Positions 13,697-18,695 of a DNA stretch of 18,695 nt are shown here, in pieces. A program made the position numbers and the translations under genes. Every line of letters starts with the position of its first letter. The first letter of the stretch is position 1. The DNA is taken from assembly GCA_964394085.1 (NCBI GenBank), contig CAYMWF010000093.1, positions 1-18,695 of the forward strand, written 5' to 3'. Origin of the DNA: CAYMWF01 sp964394085 [NCBI: uncultured Gemmatimonadota bacterium] (lineage in GTDB: Bacteria > GCA-2686955 > CAYMWF01). The notes beneath the pieces are model-generated. The model was given only the letters and a program-made list of their open reading frames with translations. It ran no database searches and was not told the DNA's origin.

Positions 13697-15901
13697 ATGT
13701 TTATCCGTGCCCATATACGCACCTTGCTGACGATCGCTGTGGTTATCGTCCCGTTATTCGCCCAGTCGCTTGGAGCGGCGAATTATTATGTCGAACCAGT
13801 TAATGGAAGTGATTCGAATCCAGGTACCCTTGCCGAGCCGTGGAAAACGATCCAGCACGCCGCTATCATGGTCGATCCCGGGGATAACATTGTTGCCATG
13901 CCGGGAGAATACCGGGAACAGATCCAGACCTACAATTCGGGAGCGCCCCAGAGCCCCATTACCTTCGTTTCGTATAAACGGGGTGAAGCTGTTGTAAAAT
14001 GCTCGGATGTTGTTTCCGGCTGGGAACAGTATGACGGTTCGGTGTACCGTGCCCTGATCGACTGGGTGCCCTACCAGGTATTCGCGAACGATGAGCTCGG
14101 TCATCTGGCCAGGCATCCCGACCCCGGCGAGCCGTATCTCCGCGCGGATAGCGGCGGCCAGACTTATCTTGTAGATCTCGAGCTGGATCAACCGGATGAT
14201 TACTGGACCGGCGCCATCCTCAGATTCGCTTCAGATCCGAACGAATATACCCGCAGGATGGTTTCGGCCTTTTCCGGAAGCGCCCACCGTCTCCAATGGG
14301 TTGAACTGATCGAAAAGATTTACAATGGGTCGCCTTACTGGCTTGAGGGGCTCCTCTCGGAGGTGACGGTTCCGGGAGAATGGTTTTACGACCCTGCGAC
14401 CTCTTATCTTTATTTCCATTTCGGCGAGCAGAACCCGGAAGATGTTTTGATTGAAGTATCTAAGAGGATGAACGGTTTTCTCCTCAGGAATGTCGAGTAT
14501 ATAAATATTTCGGGTTTCGATGTGCGCCACGGCAATGCCACCTTCGGATACGGAGGTGGGATATACCTGGAAAACTCCTCCTTCTGCGAGATCACGAACA
14601 ATCTCGTTACGGAGGCCCTGAGCGACGGCATTTTCCTGATCGGCCGCTGCGACTACAATCTGGTGGAGGGGAACGATTCCTCTTATAACGGCAGGATAGG
14701 CATCTACCTGTATTCAGAGTACACGGAAGGCCCTTCGTCGAATACGATAACGGGAAATATAGTAGCCGGAACCGGAACGAATTCGCTGGACGGCGCAGGA
14801 ATCGCTGTAACCAACGGCAATAATAATATTGTTTCGAACAATATAGTGACATCATCGGCGGGCTCGTCGATAACTTTCGTCGGCGAAGGATGCGTAGACA
14901 ACGTCATAGAGTCGAACGAAATTTTCGACAGCAGCGTGACGAGCAGTGATCGCGGCGCTGTAAGCGTTTTCGGCAGCGGCGGCGGGAATCTGGTTAAATC
15001 GAATCTCGTAGTAGATACATGGGGCTGGGACGAATTGCAGCGGAAATACTGGGGCTGCGGTATAATCATCGACAAAACAGACGGTGAAATCGTATTCGGC
15101 AATCTTGTGTCGGGCAGCCACGGATATGGCATAAATATCCATAAATCCGCGAGAAATTACATCTTCAACAATACCTGCGTCCTCAACGGCTACCTTCTGT
15201 GGCATACGCAATTCGTGAATGAATACGATTCATCCGAACACAATTTTTTCGTAAACAATCTCGGTTATTCCGGATCCAATCTCAACGTTTTCGCAGTAAC
15301 CGAGGGTGCGGAAACAGCCACCGGCAACTGGTACAACTTCAACTGCTGGTACAGGGAAGGTTCCAACGGAATCATCAGGTGGGCCGACCAATCCAATTAT
15401 ACGCTTGAACAATTCAGGCTCCTTTCGGGGCAGGCCGCGTTTTCGATTAACGAAGATCCCCGGATGATGGATCCCGCCGGAGGGGATTACAGAATTTTAC
15501 CCGACAGTCCGTGCAGGGATTCCGGTTTCGATCTCGGCGAGCCGTACTCAGGGACTGCTCCAGATATGGGCGCTTTCGAGTTCGGGCTGCAGCCGCCGCT
15601 TCTTTCTCCCATCGGTGACCTGAAATTCTATGCATACTACAGGTTCAATATTCAGCTGGAGGCCACCGATCCCGACGGCGGTCAACTCTGGTTTTTCGCC
15701 ACAGGGTTGCCCCCCGCAGCAAAACTGAAAGCCAGTTCGGGAATTCTCAGCTGGCGCCCTAAGTTATCGGATGTCGGAAAGACATGGAATGCCACATTCT
15801 ATGTCTCTGATGGAGAGCTGTACGATTCCGAGGATGTAGTTATATCGGCTCATCGTCCGATTCTTGGTCCGGTCTTCGAAAAAAAAGGCGAGAATCATTG
15901 A
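13697..15901 (+). CDS. Secreted right-handed parallel beta-helix protein with Ig-like C-terminal domain
   Basis: This 734-residue protein starts with a signal peptide (core LLTIAVVIVPLFA, cut near A27). Residues about 29-70 carry the DUF1565-like opening YYVEPVNGSDSNPGTLAEPW. Residues about 265-530 are Asn-rich turns of a parallel beta-helix (for example NNIVSNNIV, GIYL, GINI), as in NosD-like and polysaccharide-active proteins. A segment near 586-612 (DPRMMDPAGGDYRILPDSPC) closes the helix. Residues about 634-720 form a He_PIG/cadherin-like Ig domain (IGDLKFYAYYRF to YVSDGE). There is no C-terminal sorting tag or dockerin. The start at 13697 is chosen for GGGAG 9 nt upstream, the promoter position and the signal peptide; a longer frame from 13619 is open. 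It probably binds or cleaves extracellular polysaccharide, but no catalytic residues are identified. Confidence 0.82.
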   Translation: MFIRAHIRTLLTIAVVIVPLFAQSLGAANYYVEPVNGSDSNPGTLAEPWKTIQHAAIMVDPGDNIVAMPGEYREQIQTYNSGAPQSPITFVSYKRGEAVVKCSDVVSGWEQYDGSVYRALIDWVPYQVFANDELGHLARHPDPGEPYLRADSGGQTYLVDLELDQPDDYWTGAILRFASDPNEYTRRMVSAFSGSAHRLQWVELIEKIYNGSPYWLEGLLSEVTVPGEWFYDPATSYLYFHFGEQNPEDVLIEVSKRMNGFLLRNVEYINISGFDVRHGNATFGYGGGIYLENSSFCEITNNLVTEALSDGIFLIGRCDYNLVEGNDSSYNGRIGIYLYSEYTEGPSSNTITGNIVAGTGTNSLDGAGIAVTNGNNNIVSNNIVTSSAGSSITFVGEGCVDNVIESNEIFDSSVTSSDRGAVSVFGSGGGNLVKSNLVVDTWGWDELQRKYWGCGIIIDKTDGEIVFGNLVSGSHGYGINIHKSARNYIFNNTCVLNGYLLWHTQFVNEYDSSEHNFFVNNLGYSGSNLNVFAVTEGAETATGNWYNFNCWYREGSNGIIRWADQSNYTLEQFRLLSGQAAFSINEDPRMMDPAGGDYRILPDSPCRDSGFDLGEPYSGTAPDMGAFEFGLQPPLLSPIGDLKFYAYYRFNIQLEATDPDGGQLWFFATGLPPAAKLKASSGILSWRPKLSDVGKTWNATFYVSDGELYDSEDVVISAHRPILGPVFEKKGENH

Positions 15902-15915
15902 CGGGGATATCTGTT

Positions 15916-15940
15916 GAAGCTTTCCCGCCCGAGAAGCTTC
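15916..15940 (+). other. 7-bp hairpin after the beta-helix gene
   Basis: GAAGCTT (15916-15922) and AAGCTTC (15934-15940) form a perfect stem with an 11-nt loop in the 62-bp gap before the next gene. What follows (CTTCGGTTTATT) is only mildly T-rich. It may be a weak terminator or a processing site; readthrough into the PHP gene is likely. Confidence 0.35.
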
Positions 15941-15963
15941 CTTCGGTTTATTGAAAGGGTAAG

Positions 15964-16794
15964 ATGCCGGGAGCCGGAACCGCGGTTGACGCGCATATCC
16001 ACACTTCGTTTTCTCACGATGCATCAGGGGATTACTCGGATTACTGCGAAAAAGCCTGCGAATCGGGATATCAGGTTCTGTGCTTTACGGAGCACCTCGA
16101 TCTGAATCCCGCCGATCCTTATTCCGGATTGTTCGATTACACGGCAGCCAGAGACCGCTTCGAGTCTGCGGCTGATGCGTTCCGCGGCAGGCTGCAGCTC
16201 ATGTTCGGAGTGGAAGTATCGTATGAGCGGTCAATCGATCAGCTGATTCGCGAATACCTCGCCGTTCCCGGTCGTCGCTTCGATTATCTTCTGGGTTCCG
16301 TTCATATGGCTGACGGGGTTCTTTTCACAATGGAGGAACCTGCTCTCGACAGGTATCGCGATTTTCCTCCCGAAGAGGCTTATGGACCATATTTCAGAGA
16401 GCTGAAATATACAGCGGCCTGCGGTATATTCGACGCCGTGGCCCACCCGGACGTCGTACGCCGGTTCGGGGAACTTGCATACGGACGGCTCGATCCCGGG
16501 CTGTACCGCAGGCTTGCAGCTCCGACTCTGTTCGAGGCGGCTCAGCGTGGAATCGCACTGGAGATCAATTCATCCGGTCTTCGCGAAGCACCCGGGAGCT
16601 GTTATCCTTCTTTCGATATTCTGCAGGCTTTCTATTCTCTGGGGGGGCGGGTCGTTGTTCTGGGTTCCGACTCTCACGAACCCGCCTCTCTCGGAGCTGG
16701 TATCGATACGGCCGCGATTTCAGCAAAAAAGGCGGGTTTCCGGGACACCGTGGTGTTTCGCGAACGAACGATGGTCAGCGTCGGCCGTCTATAG
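15964..16794 (+). CDS. PHP-family phosphatase, histidinol-phosphatase-like
   Basis: This 276-residue cytosolic protein has the PHP (polymerase and histidinol phosphatase) fold. The three-metal-site residues are visible: D9-x-H11-x-H13 (DAHIHTSFSHDA), E43-H44 (TEHLD), E84 (GVEVSYE), H114 (LLGSVH), H161 (AHPD), and D236 and H238 (GSDSHE). The length and the GSVH / SSG order are those of HisK-type histidinol-phosphate phosphatases, which make histidinol in histidine synthesis. No other his genes are nearby, so a related phosphoesterase acting on another substrate is possible. The ATG at 15964 has GAAAGGG 4 nt upstream. It follows the beta-helix gene by 62 bp and precedes the nuclease gene by 79 bp. 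Confidence 0.83.
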   Translation: MPGAGTAVDAHIHTSFSHDASGDYSDYCEKACESGYQVLCFTEHLDLNPADPYSGLFDYTAARDRFESAADAFRGRLQLMFGVEVSYERSIDQLIREYLAVPGRRFDYLLGSVHMADGVLFTMEEPALDRYRDFPPEEAYGPYFRELKYTAACGIFDAVAHPDVVRRFGELAYGRLDPGLYRRLAAPTLFEAAQRGIALEINSSGLREAPGSCYPSFDILQAFYSLGGRVVVLGSDSHEPASLGAGIDTAAISAKKAGFRDTVVFRERTMVSVGRL

Positions 16795-16873
16795 AGCCTG
16801 GTGTAAATTACGCTTTCGCAGGGATTCTATCCTTCGACATCAGAAATACTGCAACCGGCCGGGGAATGCATAA

Positions 16874-17731
16874 ATGAAACTCGGAGCACATATATCCATT
16901 TCGGGGGGAGTGTTTCTGGCTCCCGGCAGGGCGGCTGATATCGGATGCAGAGCCCTGCAGATATTCACGAAAAATGCGAGCAGATGGGCGGCCAAACCGC
17001 TCGAAGAAGAAAGCGCCGCGGAGTTCCGGTCGGAGCTCGTTTCAGCAGGCATAGAGCCGCGGCACGCAGTGGCCCACGATTCTTATCTCATCAATCTGGC
17101 TACTCCAAGGCCGGATCTTCATGAGAAATCGATCGCAGCGTTTATCGATGAGTATCAACGAACTGAAATGCTGGGGCTTGCGGGGTTGGTTTTTCATCCC
17201 GGTTCCGCCGGTGACAGCGACCCGAATGAAGCGTTGACCAGGGTGGGTCAGTCCCTGGAGTTCGTCCTCGGCTCCACACCGGGGTTTACCGCCAGGCTGC
17301 TTATCGAAACGACTGCGGGGCAGGGCACGAGCCTGGGATGGAATTTCGGGCAGATCGCAGGCATGATTCAGCGGGCGGGTTCTGAAAACGGCCGCGTCGG
17401 CGTCTGCATCGATACCTGCCACATTTTCGCGGCGGGTTACGATTTCTCCACCCGGGGAAAATATGACGCTCTGATGGACGAGATCGATTCCACCTTCGGG
17501 TTGGACAGAATCTCAGCCTTCCATTTGAATGATTCGAAAAAAGAACTTGGGAGTCGCGTGGACAGACACGCTCATATAGGCAGGGGTTTCATCGGTAAGG
17601 AACCGTTCGGTTTTTTTCTGAATGACGAAAGATTCGAGGATCTTCCCGGCCTTCTCGAAACACCGAAAATCGAAGCCGGCGAGGAGATGGATCCCGTCAA
17701 TCTCGCAGAATTGTCATCTCTCGAACTTTGA
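16874..17731 (+). CDS. nfo: Deoxyribonuclease IV (AP endonuclease)
   Basis: This 285-residue member of the AP endonuclease 2 TIM-barrel family cleaves DNA 5' to abasic sites in base excision repair. All nine zinc-site residues line up with E. coli Nfo: H68 (VAHDS), H108 (VFHPG), E145 (LLIET), D180 and H183 (CIDTCH), H217 (AFHLND), D230 and H232 (VDRHAHIG), and E262 (LLET). The N-terminus MKLGAHISISGG is the family hallmark. The length matches the family. GGGGA lies 8 nt before the ATG. It is the last gene of the plus-strand run and converges on the BtpA-family gene, with 8 bp between the stops. Cytosolic. Confidence 0.96.
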   Translation: MKLGAHISISGGVFLAPGRAADIGCRALQIFTKNASRWAAKPLEEESAAEFRSELVSAGIEPRHAVAHDSYLINLATPRPDLHEKSIAAFIDEYQRTEMLGLAGLVFHPGSAGDSDPNEALTRVGQSLEFVLGSTPGFTARLLIETTAGQGTSLGWNFGQIAGMIQRAGSENGRVGVCIDTCHIFAAGYDFSTRGKYDALMDEIDSTFGLDRISAFHLNDSKKELGSRVDRHAHIGRGFIGKEPFGFFLNDERFEDLPGLLETPKIEAGEEMDPVNLAELSSLEL

Positions 17732-17739
17732 TATACCCG

Positions 17740-18543
17740 CTATCCCGAAAAAGCCCGGACCAGTTTTTCCGCCCTGGCAGGATCAACCTCGTTCCTCGGA
17801 TCGCCGTTCCTTTTTATCCAGGAGCCGATGATATACCCGTCGCAATAAGGAGCCAGATCGGGAAGAAACTCCGGAGTGACGCCGCTGCCTGCTATCACGG
17901 GGCTGCCTTTCACCGATTTTGCAATTCTGCTCAGGAAATCCTGATCCACCGGAGCGCCCGTGGCTTGACCGGTGACTATCACTGCATCCGCGCCGGCCCG
18001 TTCAATCAGGTCGCTTGCAGCCTGCTCCGGATCGGCCGCACCCAGCGGGGAGCTGTGTTTCACCATCACATCGGCCAGGACGGCGATCCGGTCCGCACCC
18101 AGTGAACTCCGGTATCTGATGAGTTCATGGGCGCGTCCCTGGATGACCCCCTGGTCCGTCACCGCCGCACCCGCCAGCACGTTCACCCTTATAAACCTTC
18201 CACCGCATACATGCGCCAGTCCCATGGCGGTCAGTGCGTCGTTTCGCAGAACATTGACTCCCACAGGTATGGATGCGTCCTTTACGATTTCGGCGAGGAT
18301 GAGAGCCATGGCGGCATTGGTCTCCGGACCGACCCTTTCCGGAATAAACGGAATATCGCCGAAATTTTCTACAAGTAAGCCGTCGAAACCGGCTTCCACC
18401 AGGACGCGGCAGTCATTTAGAGCCCGTTTTTTCGTTGTCTCGAAAACCGCAGGCGCCGGGCTGCCGGGAAGCGCGGCCAGATGGATCATCCCTATCAGCG
18501 GCTTGCCGTCTTTAAAGATTTCCCTGAATCTGGATATAACCAT
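17740..18543 (-). CDS. BtpA/SgcQ-family TIM-barrel protein
   Basis: This 267-residue protein matches the BtpA/SgcQ family. Family segments visible are GMIHLAALPGSP (18-29), VENFGD (58-63), VGVNVLRNDA (94-103), FIRVNVLAG (117-125), VTGQATG (190-196) and the C-terminal phosphate-loop-like AGSGV (218-222). In cyanobacteria BtpA is needed for stable photosystem I, and SgcQ is encoded in a sugar-uptake cluster of E. coli. In other bacteria the role is unknown, and a phosphosugar or nucleoside-related enzyme is possible. The ATG at 18543 is chosen for GGAGG 4 nt upstream; a frame open to 18612 would add 23 residues with no homology feel. It appears to be monocistronic in the window. Confidence 0.9.
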   Translation of the reverse strand: MVISRFREIFKDGKPLIGMIHLAALPGSPAPAVFETTKKRALNDCRVLVEAGFDGLLVENFGDIPFIPERVGPETNAAMALILAEIVKDASIPVGVNVLRNDALTAMGLAHVCGGRFIRVNVLAGAAVTDQGVIQGRAHELIRYRSSLGADRIAVLADVMVKHSSPLGAADPEQAASDLIERAGADAVIVTGQATGAPVDQDFLSRIAKSVKGSPVIAGSGVTPEFLPDLAPYCDGYIIGSWIKRNGDPRNEVDPARAEKLVRAFSG

Positions 18544-18583
18544 CGTTCCTCCATTACGTTTGGACGCGAGCAGGTGCTCAACA

Positions 18584-18612
18584 TTATTATCACGACGGTG
18601 CCGGGTGCGCAA
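18584..18612 (-). promoter_or_regulatory. Possible promoter for the BtpA-family gene
   Basis: On the minus strand TTGCGC (18612-18607), 17 bp, then TAATAA (18589-18584), with TG at the extended -10 place (TGATAATAAT). Each box is only a partial match. It would give a leader of about 35 nt containing the GGAGG site. Confidence 0.35.
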
Positions 18613-18695
18613 GATACTGAAACAGCAACCCGATTATTGGTGAGCTGTTTGCGATGCGCAGAACTGATTATATATCCGGAGGATGTAGAAGCATT

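Noticed and set aside
14826-14844. Inverted repeat ATATTGTT / AACAATAT inside the beta-helix gene
   Set aside because: It encodes the repeating Asn-Asn-Ile turns, so the symmetry is explained by the protein repeat.
17747-17769. GAAAAA / TTTTTC inverted repeat as a shared terminator for the converging nuclease and BtpA genes
   Set aside because: The stem is all A:T apart from one pair, with an 11-nt loop, and it lies inside the BtpA coding end. A stable terminator is not supported.
18613-18695. Start of a further plus-strand gene at the right edge (GGAGG at 18678-18682)
   Set aside because: The ATG next to it is followed at once by TAG, and no other start is visible before the window ends, so nothing can be called.

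Overview
The window is a stretch of bacterial chromosome. The genes are densely packed on both strands, the G+C content looks moderately high by eye, and many starts have Shine-Dalgarno sequences. There are no rRNA or tRNA genes, no CRISPR array, no insertion sequence and no phage genes. The lineage cannot be fixed from the sequence. Secreted lipoproteins with an 'LAVGNRWEYDG' segment, a phosphodiesterase ending in LKSLGYIE, a secreted beta-helix protein with a C-terminal Ig-like domain, and a lone BtpA-family protein would fit an uncultivated Gram-negative, FCB-like or deltaproteobacteria-like group. That is a weak inference.

Layout. (1) 1-219: non-coding, with two GC-rich hairpin-forming repeat copies 78 bp apart. 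(2) 220-6348, all minus strand, probably read from an extended -10 promoter near 6470: two half-size ABC exporter subunits forming a heterodimer with one degenerate ATP site, then a conserved-looking protein of unknown function, then a secreted C45-type Ntn hydrolase. (3) 6349-6648: 300 bp divergent region with the ABC promoter, leader hairpins and an 18-bp perfect palindrome just before a small secreted protein (6649-7236). (4) 7440-11676, plus strand, tightly linked: a GT4 glycosyltransferase, an alkaline-phosphatase-superfamily phosphodiesterase lipoprotein, and a MurJ/MviN-family flippase. (5) 11786-13451, minus strand: a lipoprotein gene overlapping a HAD hydrolase gene that is locally AT-rich. 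(6) 13452-13696: a compact divergent promoter region. (7) 13697-17731, plus strand: a secreted parallel beta-helix protein, a PHP-family phosphatase and deoxyribonuclease IV. (8) 17740-18543, minus strand: a BtpA/SgcQ-family protein that converges on the nuclease gene with only 8 bp between them.

The most interesting unit is the GT4 / phosphodiesterase / MurJ-like trio. Aligned without gaps to E. coli MurJ as I remember it, the flippase keeps R18, R24 and D39 but has Asn at R52, Ile at R270 and Arg at E273, which are residues important for lipid II flipping. Together with its glycosyltransferase and lipoprotein phosphodiesterase neighbours, this suggests a dedicated translocase for some other lipid-linked glycan. 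The second clear signal is the matched asymmetry of the two ABC subunits. The third is the compact divergent promoter at 13459-13612, where one side predicts an almost leaderless mRNA.
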